DNA from: JANMAT01 sp031359995
GTDB taxonomy: Bacteria > Actinomycetota > Acidimicrobiia > Acidimicrobiales > Ilumatobacteraceae
DNA: 64,000 nt
Direction of reading: 5' to 3'
Assembly: GCA_031359995.1 (NCBI GenBank)
Contig: JANMAT010000213.1
Span: 1-64,000 of the forward strand
Shown: positions 52,377 through 60,482 of the stretch, piece by piece
Layout of the letters: each line of letters begins with the position of its first letter
Position numbering within the stretch: the first letter of the stretch is position 1
Translations under genes and position numbers: made by a program
The notes under the pieces: generated by a model
The model's input: only the letters and a program-made list of their open reading frames with translations
Database searches by the model: none
Told to the model about the DNA's origin: nothing

Positions 52377-53549
52377 GTGCGCATCGCCATGGTCACGTGG
52401 GAGTACCCCCCACGAGTCGTCGGTGGCATCTCGCCCCACGTCGACGGCCTGGCCGGTGCCCTGGCCCGTGCCGGTCACGATGTCGTGGTGCTGACCCTCG
52501 CCCACCCCGACGCCCCGGCCGAGCAGACCGTGGACGGCGTGCGGGTGCTGCGCTGCGCCTTCGACCTGCCGTGGCTGCCCGAGGACAACCTGCTGGCCCA
52601 GATGGCCTCGGTGAACCACCAGCTCGTGCTGCTGATGGCCCGCCTCGAGGGCTGGCGCCCCGATGTGGTGCACGCCCATGACTGGCTGGTGGCCTGGGCC
52701 GGTGACACCCTGCGGGCGCTCTGGGGCGTGCCCATGGTGTGCACGGTGCACGCCACCGAGCGGGGCCGCCACGGTGGTCACCTGCCGGCCGGCCAGCCAT
52801 CGGGCATCGACGCGACCGAGTGGTGGCTGACGTACCAGAGCCGCGAGGTCATCTGCTGCTCGCAGTTCATGGTCGACGAGGTCGTGCACGCCTTCCAGCT
52901 CCCGGCGGGCAAGGTGCACCTGGTGCCCAACGGCGTCGATGCCGAGGTGTGGGCCCCACCCACGCCCGCCCCACCCCGCGGCCGTGACGGCCCGCTCGTG
53001 GTGGCGTGGGGTCGGGTGCAGTACGAGAAGGGGTTCCAGACGCTGGTCGAGGCGGCCGCCCGCCTGCACCACGACGTGCCCGGGCTGCGCCTGGTCATCG
53101 CCGGCCGCGGCAGCTACCTGGACGAGCTGCGCCACCTGGCCCACGTCCGCGGGGTCGGCCACCTGGTCGAGTTCCCCGGGTTCGTGAGCGACCCCGATCT
53201 GCGCACCTTGCTGCACCGGGCGTCAGCCGTCGTGATCCCGTCGCTGTACGAGCCGTTCGGCATCGTCGCCCTCGAGGCGCTGGCGTCGGGCGCGCCACTG
53301 GTGGCCGCGGCCACCGGCGGCCTCGTCGAGATCCTGCAGGGCACGGGCGCCGCCCAGCTGTACCCGGCCGGCGACGTCGACGCGCTCGTGCACCACCTGC
53401 GGCGCGTGGTCACCGACACGACCAGCGCGGCGCGGGCCCAGAGCGCCGGCGCGGCGCTGGTGCGAGATCACTACAGCTGGGACGCCATCGCGGCGGCCAC
53501 GTTGCCCGTCTACGAACGGGCGTCGGCCAGGACCGCGGCGGCGCCCTGA
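52377..53549 (+). CDS. Glycosyltransferase family 4, glycogen-synthase-like
   Basis: A 390-aa GT-B enzyme. N-terminal VTWEYPPRVVGGISPHVDGLAGALARAGHDV is the acceptor-side Rossmann start with the Gly-Gly loop; HAHDWLVAWAG follows; the C-terminal half has RVQYEKGFQTLVEA, RLVIAGRGSYLDEL and the donor-binding PSLYEPFGIVALEALASGAP (E-x7-E). This matches GT4 enzymes annotated as glycogen or maltose-1-phosphate synthases, and glgB and GH57 nearby support an alpha-glucan role, though a cell-wall glycan is possible. The 3' end overlaps the convergent decarboxylase by 40 bp. Confidence 0.85.
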   Translation: MRIAMVTWEYPPRVVGGISPHVDGLAGALARAGHDVVVLTLAHPDAPAEQTVDGVRVLRCAFDLPWLPEDNLLAQMASVNHQLVLLMARLEGWRPDVVHAHDWLVAWAGDTLRALWGVPMVCTVHATERGRHGGHLPAGQPSGIDATEWWLTYQSREVICCSQFMVDEVVHAFQLPAGKVHLVPNGVDAEVWAPPTPAPPRGRDGPLVVAWGRVQYEKGFQTLVEAAARLHHDVPGLRLVIAGRGSYLDELRHLAHVRGVGHLVEFPGFVSDPDLRTLLHRASAVVIPSLYEPFGIVALEALASGAPLVAAATGGLVEILQGTGAAQLYPAGDVDALVHHLRRVVTDTTSAARAQSAGAALVRDHYSWDAIAAATLPVYERASARTAAAP

Positions 53550-54688
53550 CCGACCATGTGGGCCTGCAGCGGCGCGAAGCCGTTGAAGCCCACCGACGAG
53601 TACGTCGTGGTGTAGGCGCCGGTGGAGTGCAGCAGCACGCGGTCGCCCGGCGTGAGCGCCATCGGCAGGTGGTAGTCGCTCTTGTCGTAGAGCACGTCCA
53701 TGCTGTCGCACGACGGGCCGGCGATGACCACGGGTCCGGAAGCACCACCGTCGTGGGGCGTGGTGATGCGGTAGCGGATCGCCTCATCGAGCGCTTCGGC
53801 CAGCCCGCCGAACAGACCGATGTCGACGGTGACCCAGCGCCGGTCCTCGATGGCGCTCTTGGTCGACACGAGCACGACCTCGGACACGATGACGCCGGCG
53901 TCGCCGACGAGGTAGCGACCGGGCTCGGCGATGAGCTCGGGCTCGGCCCCGCGCAGGTGGTCGGCCAGCGCGTCACGGATGGCGAGGGCGTAGGCACCCG
54001 GCTCGGGGATGGCCTCGTGGTAGTGGGCCGGGAAGCCACCGCCCAGGTTCAGCACCTCCAGGCGCACGCCGCGCGCCGCCAGCGACGACACGATCCACCC
54101 GACCTCGCGCAGGGCGACGTCGAACGCCTCGGGGTGGCGTTGCTGCGAGCCGACGTGGAACGCCAGGCCCGTGCGGTGGCCCGACGCCGCCGCCTCGGTG
54201 AGCAGCTCCACCGCCATCTCCGGCTCGCACCCGAACTTGCGCGACAGCGGCCAGTCGGCACCGGCCCCACCACACAGCATCCGGCACATCACCGTGGAAC
54301 CGGGCGCCGCCGCCGTGAGCTTGTGCAGCTCGCCGCGGCTGTCGAAGCTGAACAGCGTGACGCCCTTGCCGTGGGCGTAGGCGATGTCGCGCTGCTTCTT
54401 GGCCGTGTTGCCGTAGCTGATCTGGTGCGGTTGCGCACCGGCGGCCAGGCACATGTCGATCTCGGCCGGGCTGGCCACGTCGAAGTTGCCGCCCAGCCCG
54501 AGCACGACCCCGAGCACCTCGGGCGCCGGGTTGGCCTTCACGGCATAGTGCAACGCCACCCCGCGCAGGGCGTGGGCCAACGCCTGGAAGCGTTCGGCCA
54601 CGACGTCGAGATCGACCACGAGGTACGGCGTGGTCAGCTCCGGGTTCGCATCGATGAACGAGCGAATGGGGGCGGTGGTGGCGTTCAA
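53510..54688 (-). CDS. Ornithine/lysine decarboxylase, alanine-racemase fold (type III PLP)
   Basis: A 392-aa PLP decarboxylase like eukaryotic-type ornithine decarboxylase. PLP binds Lys51 in HYAVKANP; other marks are FDVASPAEID, AFHVGSQQ, NLGGGFPAHY, AEPGRYLV (phosphate loop) and the catalytic Cys in GPSCDSMDVL. It probably makes putrescine or cadaverine. The start is read as TTG 54688 with GAGAGGAC upstream; a downstream start would cut the conserved N-terminal TPYLVVDLD. A TAGCGT at 54736 gives a leader of about 40 nt. The MTA phosphorylase-like gene lies upstream, fitting polyamine metabolism. Confidence 0.88.
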   Translation of the reverse strand: MNATTAPIRSFIDANPELTTPYLVVDLDVVAERFQALAHALRGVALHYAVKANPAPEVLGVVLGLGGNFDVASPAEIDMCLAAGAQPHQISYGNTAKKQRDIAYAHGKGVTLFSFDSRGELHKLTAAAPGSTVMCRMLCGGAGADWPLSRKFGCEPEMAVELLTEAAASGHRTGLAFHVGSQQRHPEAFDVALREVGWIVSSLAARGVRLEVLNLGGGFPAHYHEAIPEPGAYALAIRDALADHLRGAEPELIAEPGRYLVGDAGVIVSEVVLVSTKSAIEDRRWVTVDIGLFGGLAEALDEAIRYRITTPHDGGASGPVVIAGPSCDSMDVLYDKSDYHLPMALTPGDRVLLHSTGAYTTTYSSVGFNGFAPLQAHMVGQGAAAVLADARS

Positions 54689-54735
54689 CTATCACGTCCT
54701 CTCTGGGGAGCGGTGCTCAGGCACACGAGCGTTGG

Positions 54736-54741
54736 ACGCTA
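54736..54741 (-). promoter_or_regulatory. -10 hexamer of the decarboxylase gene
   Basis: TAGCGT on the minus strand; transcription would start near 54728, leaving a leader of about 40 nt with the GAGAGGAC ribosome site. Confidence 0.35.
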
Positions 54742-54791
54742 CCAACATCGGCGCGTTGCTCCACGGCGTTGAGAGCATTGTGGGCCCTGTC

Positions 54792-54846
54792 ACACAAGGT
54801 TTGTGTTGACTGGCCGACCAGTCGCTGACTGATCAGTTGACCAGTC
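54792..54846. promoter_or_regulatory. Cluster of short inverted repeats between MTAP-like and decarboxylase genes
   Basis: Three palindromes lie in a row: ACACAA-GGT-TTGTGT (54792-54806), GACTGG-CCGA-CCAGTC (54808-54823) and ACTGATCAGT (54828-54837), with another CCAGTC half site at 54841-54846. They cover the MTAP-like stop codon, so they could be a terminator, operators for the decarboxylase gene, or both. Confidence 0.4.
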
Positions 54847-55603
54847 GCAGCGCGTCGACGACGCGCGGCAGGCACTCGACGAGCGACGTGGCCGCGAGGG
54901 CGGCGTTGTCGAGGTACTCCTGCACCTGGAGCGCGTGCCCGGCGATGCCGTTGGCGAGGTTGTCGATCTTGCACACCGCGGCGTAGCGCAACCCGGCCTC
55001 GCCGGCGAGCACGCACTCGGCGGGGATCGTCATGCCGACCATGTCGGCGTGCTGAGCCAGCAGGCCGATCTCGGCGCGCGTCTCGAACCGCGGGCCCTGC
55101 ACCATGGCGTAGGTGCCGCCGTCGACCACCGTGCCCGAGGTGACGGCGCGCCACGCGTCGACCGCCCGTGTGCGCCATGTCACGTCGAAGCCGGCCATGC
55201 GGTAGCCGGCCGTCGTCGTGTGAAACGTGGGGTAGGTGGTGAGGGCGAGGAAGTCGTCGGGGACCAGCACCGTGCCCGGGCCGAGCTCGGGCCGCAGCCC
55301 GCCGCCCGAACCGATGGCGAGCACGCGGTCGCAGCCCGCCGCGCACAGCGCCCGCACGTGGGCGTGGTGGTCCACCAGGTGTGCCGGCACGTCGCCGGCG
55401 GCGGTGTGGCGCATGAGCACCACCACGTCGTCGCCCCACTCGTCCAGCTGCACCGTGCGGGCGTGACCCTGTCGCCCGGTGACCGTGACCGCGATCGTGC
55501 CGGTGACGGGCAGCGGGTTGGCGGTGAGCGACGAACCGATCACCACGGCGAGCCGCGTACCGGTGACGACCGGCACCGCTGCGGTGGCGCCCGGGTCCGT
55601 CAT
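54833..55603 (-). CDS. Methylthioadenosine phosphorylase / purine nucleoside phosphorylase family protein
   Basis: A 256-aa member of the MTAP/PNP trimeric phosphorylase family. Marks are VIGSSLT at the start, LMRHTAAGDVPAHLVDHHAHVRAL, and the signature GGTYAMVQGPRFETRAEI followed by DMVGMTIPAECVLAGEAGLRYA, where the M-x-x-P-E-x..A-x-E strip binds the nucleoside ribose and base. Specificity (MTA, inosine or other) cannot be told for sure; the decarboxylase beside it favours MTA from polyamine synthesis. ATG 55603 overlaps the stop of the upstream HAD gene (ATGA). Confidence 0.85.
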   Translation of the reverse strand: MTDPGATAAVPVVTGTRLAVVIGSSLTANPLPVTGTIAVTVTGRQGHARTVQLDEWGDDVVVLMRHTAAGDVPAHLVDHHAHVRALCAAGCDRVLAIGSGGGLRPELGPGTVLVPDDFLALTTYPTFHTTTAGYRMAGFDVTWRTRAVDAWRAVTSGTVVDGGTYAMVQGPRFETRAEIGLLAQHADMVGMTIPAECVLAGEAGLRYAAVCKIDNLANGIAGHALQVQEYLDNAALAATSLVECLPRVVDALRLVN

Positions 55604-56250
55604 GTGCCGGCCGCGACGAGCTCGGCGATCTGGGCGGCGGTGTCGACCACGCGCCAGGCGCCAGCGCGCTCGAGCTCGTCGACGCGGCCGAAGCCCCACG
55701 TGACGCCGATGCACTTCAGCCCGTGCACGCGCGCCCCTTCGATGTCGTGGTGGCGGTCACCGACCATGATCGAGTTCTCCGGCGCGGCGCCGGGCAGCTG
55801 GGCCAGCGCGTGGGCGATCACGTCGTGCTTGTGCATGCGGGTCCCGTCGAACGTGGCGCCGGCCACGACCGCGAACGGGCGACGCACGTCGAAGTGCTCG
55901 ACGACCATCTGGGCGAACGGCTCGGGTTTCGACGTGGCCACCGCCAGGGTGACGCCGTCGCCGGCCAGCGCGTAGAGCAACTCGCGCATGCCCGGGTAGA
56001 TCTCGGCCTCGAGGATGCCGATGGGCTTGTAGCGCGACCGGTAGGCGGTGATGAGCGGCTCGACCAGGTCGTCGGCCACGCCGTAGCGGGGCAGCACGAC
56101 GGCCAGCGGCGGGCCGATCATCGCCTCGAGGTCGGCGTCGGACGGCACCTCGAGCCCGACCGCGGCGAAGCCGTGCTGCAGGCTGCGCACGATGCCGACG
56201 CGCGAGTCGGCGATCGTGCCGTCGAGGTCGAACAGCACATGGGTGAACAC
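55600..56250 (-). CDS. HAD-family phosphatase, phosphoglycolate-phosphatase-like
   Basis: A 216-aa HAD hydrolase with a C1 helical cap. Motif I is FDLDGTIADS (7-16, nucleophile Asp), motif II VATSKPE, motif III the Lys of the same strand region (TRMHKHDVI) and motif IV MVGDRHHDIEGA. It resembles Gph/PpaX-type phosphatases; real substrate unknown, though position ahead of the MTAP-like gene may hint at a sugar or nucleotide phosphate. GTG 56250 gives the standard distance to motif I. Divergent from hemE with 57 bp between starts. Confidence 0.87.
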   Translation of the reverse strand: MFTHVLFDLDGTIADSRVGIVRSLQHGFAAVGLEVPSDADLEAMIGPPLAVVLPRYGVADDLVEPLITAYRSRYKPIGILEAEIYPGMRELLYALAGDGVTLAVATSKPEPFAQMVVEHFDVRRPFAVVAGATFDGTRMHKHDVIAHALAQLPGAAPENSIMVGDRHHDIEGARVHGLKCIGVTWGFGRVDELERAGAWRVVDTAAQIAELVAAGT

Positions 56251-56294
56251 GCCTGCGCATGGTGCCCCAACAGGCGGTGCCGCGGCCAGCCCGG

Positions 56295-56300
56295 TAGCGT
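56295..56300 (+). promoter_or_regulatory. -10 hexamer of the hem operon
   Basis: TAGCGT, exactly 7 nt before the hemE ATG at 56308. Confidence 0.5.
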
Positions 56301-56307
56301 CGACACC

Positions 56308-57360
56308 ATGACCGAAGGCCCGGCCCAGCTGGACGCGCCGTTCCTCGCCGCGTGCCGCGGCGAGACGCCCACCCGTCGGCCGGTGTGGTTCATGCGCCAG
56401 GCCGGGCGCAGCCTTCCCGAGTACCGCGCCGTGCGGGGCGAGGGCACCATCCTGGACGCCATCGCCCAGCCCGACCTGGCCGCCGAGATCACGCTGCAGC
56501 CGGTGCGCCGCTACGGCGTGGACGCCGCCATCCTGTACTCCGACATCGTCGTGCCGGTGGCCGCCATCGGCTTCGGTGTCGATGTGGCGCCGGGTACCGG
56601 GCCGGTGGTGGCCGAGCCGTTCGCGTCGGCCGCCGATCTGGCTCGCCTGCGCCCGCTCGACCCCGAGGCCGACACGCCCTACGTGTTGGAGACGTGCCGC
56701 ATCCTGGCCGCCGAGCTGACCGTCCCGCTCATCGGCTTCGCCGGGGCCCCGTTCACCGTGGCCAGCTACCTGATCGAGGGCCGGCCGAGCCGCACGTACA
56801 CGAAGACCAAGGCGCTCATGTACGGCGACGAGCCGCTGTGGCACCGGCTCATGGAGCGCCTCGTCGACCTGGCGGTCACGTCGCTGCGCTCGCAGGTGGC
56901 CAACGGGGCCCGCGCCCTGCAGCTGTTCGACTCGTGGGCCGGCGCCCTGTCGTTGCCCGATTACGAGCGCTACGTGCAGCCGCACTCGGCCGCCGTGTTC
57001 GCCGCCGTGGCCGACCTGGGCGTGCCCCGCATCCACTTCGGTGTCGACACCGGCGAACTGCTCGGCGCCATGGCCCTGGCCGGTGCCGACGTGGTGGGCG
57101 TGGACTGGCGCGTGCCGCTCGACGTGGCCCGCGCCCGCATTCACGCGGCCAAGCCCGGCCTGAGCGTGCAGGGCAACCTGGACCCCGCCGCCGTGGTGGC
57201 CGGCTGGCCCGTCGCCAAGATGCAGACCGACCGCGTGCTGGCCGCCGCAGGCGACCACCCCGGCCACATCTTCAACCTCGGTCACGGCGTGCTGCCCGAG
57301 ACGGACCCGACCGTGCTCGAACGCATCGTCGCCCACGTGCACGGAGAGGACATCTCGTGA
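56308..57360 (+). CDS. hemE: Uroporphyrinogen decarboxylase
   Basis: Removes four acetate carboxyls from uroporphyrinogen III to give coproporphyrinogen III. The 350-aa protein keeps the signature PVWFMRQAGRSLPEYR (about 25-40) with the active-site Arg residues, YSDIVVPVAAIGF, the GFAGAPFTVASYLIEG motif with the essential Tyr following, and LGHGVLPETDP near the C terminus. First of three haem genes joined by stop-start overlaps (GTGA with hemH). Confidence 0.96.
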   Translation: MTEGPAQLDAPFLAACRGETPTRRPVWFMRQAGRSLPEYRAVRGEGTILDAIAQPDLAAEITLQPVRRYGVDAAILYSDIVVPVAAIGFGVDVAPGTGPVVAEPFASAADLARLRPLDPEADTPYVLETCRILAAELTVPLIGFAGAPFTVASYLIEGRPSRTYTKTKALMYGDEPLWHRLMERLVDLAVTSLRSQVANGARALQLFDSWAGALSLPDYERYVQPHSAAVFAAVADLGVPRIHFGVDTGELLGAMALAGADVVGVDWRVPLDVARARIHAAKPGLSVQGNLDPAAVVAGWPVAKMQTDRVLAAAGDHPGHIFNLGHGVLPETDPTVLERIVAHVHGEDIS

Positions 57361-58280
57361 GTGCGCCCACCGCCGTGGTGCTCATGGCCTACGGCACGCC
57401 CCGCAGCCGCGACGAGATCCTGCCGTACTACACCGACATCCGCCGCGGGCGACCGCCCGAACCGCAGCAGCTGCAGGACCTGGCCGACCGCTACGACGCC
57501 ATCGGCGGCCTGTCGCCGCTGGCCGAACGCACGCGGGCCCAGCTCCACGCCCTGCAGGCCGCCCTCGACGCCAGGGCGCCCGGCGGGTACGCCGTCACCA
57601 TCGGCCTGAAGCACGCCGAGCCCAAGATCGAAGCGGCCGTGGCCGCGCTCGACGTCACCCGCGCCGTGGGCCTCGTGCTGGCGCCGCACTACAGCGCGTT
57701 CAGCGTGGGCCAGTACCACCAGCGCGCCGCCGCAGCCGCCGCCGAACGCGGCATCGCGTACGCAGGCATCGACTCGTGGCACCTGGAGCCGGCCTACCTC
57801 GACTTCCTGGCCACCGGTGTGCGAGCCCGGTTGGCCGAGCTGCCCGCCAACACCAAGGTGCTGTTCACCGCCCACTCGCTGCCCGAGCGCATCCTGGCCA
57901 GCGGCGACCCCTACCCCGAGCAGCTGCGGGCCACCGCCGCCGCCGTGGCCCAGCGCGTCGGCCTGGCCGAGTGGGGCCAGTGGGGTCTGGCGTGGCAGTC
58001 GGCCGGGCGCACGCCCGAGCCGTGGATCGGCCCCGACATCCTCGCCGTCATCGACGAGCTGGCCGCCGGCGAGAACGCCGGCGGCGTGCTGGTGTGCGCG
58101 TGCGGGTTCGTGGCCGACCACCTCGAGGTGCTCTACGACCTCGACATCGAGGCGGCCAAGCGGGCCGCCCAGCGCGGCCTGGCCTTCGCCCGTACGCCGT
58201 GCGTGAACGACGACGCCACGGTGCTGGCCGCACTGGCCGACCGCGTCATCGCCGCCGCCGCGGACCTCGCCGCGTCATGA
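57357..58280 (+). CDS. hemH: Ferrochelatase (coproporphyrin ferrochelatase in this lineage)
   Basis: Inserts iron into the porphyrin. The 307-aa protein has VVLMAYGTPRSRDEILPYYTDIRRGR at the start, LAPHYSAFSVGQYHQ (active-site His), FTAHSLPERIL, WQSAGRTPEPWIGPDI (with Glu of the iron site region) and CGFVADHLEVLYDLD. In actinobacteria the substrate is usually coproporphyrin III, feeding HemQ; hemQ is not in the window. Cys residues in VCACGF and TPCVND could hold a [2Fe-2S] cluster as in some actinobacterial enzymes, but this is unproven. Overlaps hemE and hemY by 4 nt each. Confidence 0.93.
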   Translation: MSAPTAVVLMAYGTPRSRDEILPYYTDIRRGRPPEPQQLQDLADRYDAIGGLSPLAERTRAQLHALQAALDARAPGGYAVTIGLKHAEPKIEAAVAALDVTRAVGLVLAPHYSAFSVGQYHQRAAAAAAERGIAYAGIDSWHLEPAYLDFLATGVRARLAELPANTKVLFTAHSLPERILASGDPYPEQLRATAAAVAQRVGLAEWGQWGLAWQSAGRTPEPWIGPDILAVIDELAAGENAGGVLVCACGFVADHLEVLYDLDIEAAKRAAQRGLAFARTPCVNDDATVLAALADRVIAAAADLAAS

Positions 58281-59668
58281 GTGGCCGGGTCGTCGCCGTC
58301 GTCGGTGGAGGCATCACCGGACTGGCTGCCGCCCGCCAGGCCGTTGCGCTGGGCGCCGAGCGCGTGGTCGTGTTCGAGGCCTCCGATCGCCTCGGCGGCA
58401 AGCTGCGCACCTCGCCGTTCGCCGGCCTGCCTGCGGTGGACGAAGGGCCCGACGCGTTCCTGGCCCGCGTGCCCGAGGCGGTGGCGCTGTGCCGCGAGCT
58501 CGGCCTGGGCGACGACCTGGTGTCGCCGGCCATCGGCAAGGCGTGGCTGTGGTGGGACCACCGCCTGCACGCCCTGCCCGAGGGCCTGGTGCTGGGCGTG
58601 CCCAGCGACCTGGCCGGGCTGGCCCGCAGCCGCCTGCTGTCGTGGCGGGGCAAGGCCCGTGCCGCCCTCGAGCCGGTGCTACCGGGCCTGGCCGCCAGTG
58701 CGGCGCGCGACAACCTGGGCGCGCTCGTGCGGGCCCGCTTCGGCGACGAGGTCCTCGAACGTCTCGTCGACCCGCTGGTGGGTGGCATCAACGCCGGTGA
58801 CGCCGACGAGCTGTCGGCCCGCTCGTCGGCCCCACAGATCCTCGACGTCACGGCCAGGAACCGCTCCCTGCTGATCGGCCTGCGCCGCCAGGCGGCCAGG
58901 GCGCCCAAGAACCCGGGCCCGATCTTCCTGGCCCCCAGGGGCGGCATGGGCTCGATCGTCGAGCGCCTCGTGGCCGAGCTCGCCGCGACCGGCGTGGAGC
59001 TGCGACTGAACACACCCGTCGAGCGGGTCGAGCGCGCCGGCGAACGCTGGGGCGTGGGCGACGTGGAGGCTGACGCCGTCATCGTGGCCACACCGGCGTT
59101 CGTGGCCGGGCCCCAGTTGGCCGACGCCAGTGCCGAAGCGGCCGGGGTGCTGCGGGCCATCCCCCATTCGTCGGTCGCCATGATCACGCTCGCGTTCCGG
59201 GACGAGCACGTGGGCCGGGCACTCGACGGCAGCGGCCACCTGGTGCCCAAGCCGGCCCAGCGGGCCATGACGGCGTGCTCGTGGGCGTCCACGAAGTGGA
59301 CCCACTGGAAGGCGCCGGGTCAGAGCGTGCTGCGGGCCTCGCTCGGGCGCTACGGCAACGAGGCCGCCGCCCACGGCAGCGACGCCGATCTCACCGGACG
59401 CGCCATCGCCGATCTCACCGAGGCGCTCGAGCTGCGCGGCGACCCTACTGCGGTGCGGGTCACGCGTTGGGACAAGGCGTTCCCCCAGCACACGCCGGGC
59501 CACCTCGACCGCGTTGCCGGGGTCGAGGCGGCGCTGCGCCGCGACGCGCCGGGGGTGTGGGCGGTGGGCGCCGCCCATCGCGGGGTGGGCATCCCCGCCT
59601 GCATCCGCCAGGGCCGCGCCGCCGCCACCGATGCGCTGGCCCGGCTGGCCGAGCGCACCTCCGGCTGA
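58277..59668 (+). CDS. hemY: Protoporphyrinogen / coproporphyrinogen III oxidase
   Basis: An FAD enzyme that oxidises the porphyrinogen, in actinobacteria mainly coproporphyrinogen III. The 463-aa protein starts with the FAD-binding VVGGGITGLAAARQAV (7-22) and EASDRLGGKLRT, followed by VDEGPDAFLAR; the C-terminal FAD motif is WAVGAAHRGVGIPACIRQGRAAA. The central substrate domain is complete. Third gene of hemE-hemH-hemY. By function the name cgoX would also fit. ATG 58277 overlaps the hemH stop. Confidence 0.93.
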   Translation: MSGRVVAVVGGGITGLAAARQAVALGAERVVVFEASDRLGGKLRTSPFAGLPAVDEGPDAFLARVPEAVALCRELGLGDDLVSPAIGKAWLWWDHRLHALPEGLVLGVPSDLAGLARSRLLSWRGKARAALEPVLPGLAASAARDNLGALVRARFGDEVLERLVDPLVGGINAGDADELSARSSAPQILDVTARNRSLLIGLRRQAARAPKNPGPIFLAPRGGMGSIVERLVAELAATGVELRLNTPVERVERAGERWGVGDVEADAVIVATPAFVAGPQLADASAEAAGVLRAIPHSSVAMITLAFRDEHVGRALDGSGHLVPKPAQRAMTACSWASTKWTHWKAPGQSVLRASLGRYGNEAAAHGSDADLTGRAIADLTEALELRGDPTAVRVTRWDKAFPQHTPGHLDRVAGVEAALRRDAPGVWAVGAAHRGVGIPACIRQGRAAATDALARLAERTSG

Positions 59669-59701
59669 CACCGCTGCTGACAACCCGCCGGGCCGGGCGA
59701 A

Positions 59702-59707
59702 TAGCCT
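59702..59707 (+). promoter_or_regulatory. -10 hexamer of the sortase gene
   Basis: TAGCCT, 6 nt before ATG 59714. Confidence 0.4.
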
Positions 59708-59713
59708 TCCCCC

Positions 59714-60406
59714 ATGTCGTCGCGCCCCCGTCCGCCCCGTGCCCGGTGGGCGGTGGCCGCGGTCGGGCTCGTGGTGCTCGCCGCGTGCGGTGAAGCCCGG
59801 GCGGTGAGGGTCACGGCCACCGTGGCCGTCGTGGCCGCGCCGGCGGTCACGACGACGGCGCCGACGACGACCCTGACGCCGGCGACGACCAACGCCGCCC
59901 CCACGACCACCGTCGCGGCAGCCACCACCACGACGGTGCTGCCGGCCGAGGACACCGCCACCACGGTCGGCCTGCCCACGCCGCAGGCGCCGCCCCCCGA
60001 GAACGACGTGGAACCGACCCAGGTCGTGGGGCGCATCGCCATCCCCCGCCTCGGGCTCGACCTCGACCTGCAGGAGGGCATCACCCTGCCCACCCTCGAC
60101 CGTGGTCCGGGGCACTGGCCGGGCACCGCGTTGCCGGGCCAGCCCGGCAACGTGGTCGTCGCCGGCCACCGCGTGAGCCACACCCGGCCGTTCCGCTACA
60201 TCGACGAGCTCGAAGCGCGCGACGAGGTCACCTTCACGGTGAACGGGGTGGTGTCGCGCTACGTCGTCACGGGCCACGAGATCGTGACGCCCGACGCCGT
60301 CCGCATCGTCGACCAGACGCCCGACGCCACCGCCACGCTGTTCGCCTGCCACCCACCGGGCTCGACGCAGTACCGCTGGGTCGTGCACCTCGCACTCCAA
60401 CCCTGA
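59714..60406 (+). CDS. Class E-like sortase with lipobox signal
   Basis: A 230-aa sortase, a membrane-bound transpeptidase that links surface proteins to the cell wall. The catalytic set is complete: His152 in VVAGHRVSH, Cys212 in TLFACHPPG and Arg221 in QYRWVVH. The TL..CHP form is that of class E/D-type sortases in actinobacteria. Unusually, the N-terminal signal ends in VVLAACG with Cys25 in a good lipobox, so the enzyme may be a lipoprotein; a Thr/Ala linker of about 70 residues separates this from the catalytic domain. No sorting-signal substrate is seen in the window. Confidence 0.87.
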   Translation: MSSRPRPPRARWAVAAVGLVVLAACGEARAVRVTATVAVVAAPAVTTTAPTTTLTPATTNAAPTTTVAAATTTTVLPAEDTATTVGLPTPQAPPPENDVEPTQVVGRIAIPRLGLDLDLQEGITLPTLDRGPGHWPGTALPGQPGNVVVAGHRVSHTRPFRYIDELEARDEVTFTVNGVVSRYVVTGHEIVTPDAVRIVDQTPDATATLFACHPPGSTQYRWVVHLALQP

Positions 60407-60467
60407 ACCGGCATGGGCCGCCCCGCCGCGGGGCCCCGTCCGACGAGCCCGGAGCGCGGCCGGTGGC

Positions 60468-60473
60468 TACGCT
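60468..60473 (+). promoter_or_regulatory. -10 hexamer of the FAD oxidoreductase gene
   Basis: TACGCT, 9 nt before ATG 60483. Confidence 0.35.
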
Positions 60474-60482
60474 CGCCGGGCC

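Noticed and set aside
54700..54760. tRNA or small RNA gene in the decarboxylase leader
   Set aside because: No cloverleaf, T-loop (GGTTCGA-type) or CCA end could be found here or in any other spacer of the window.
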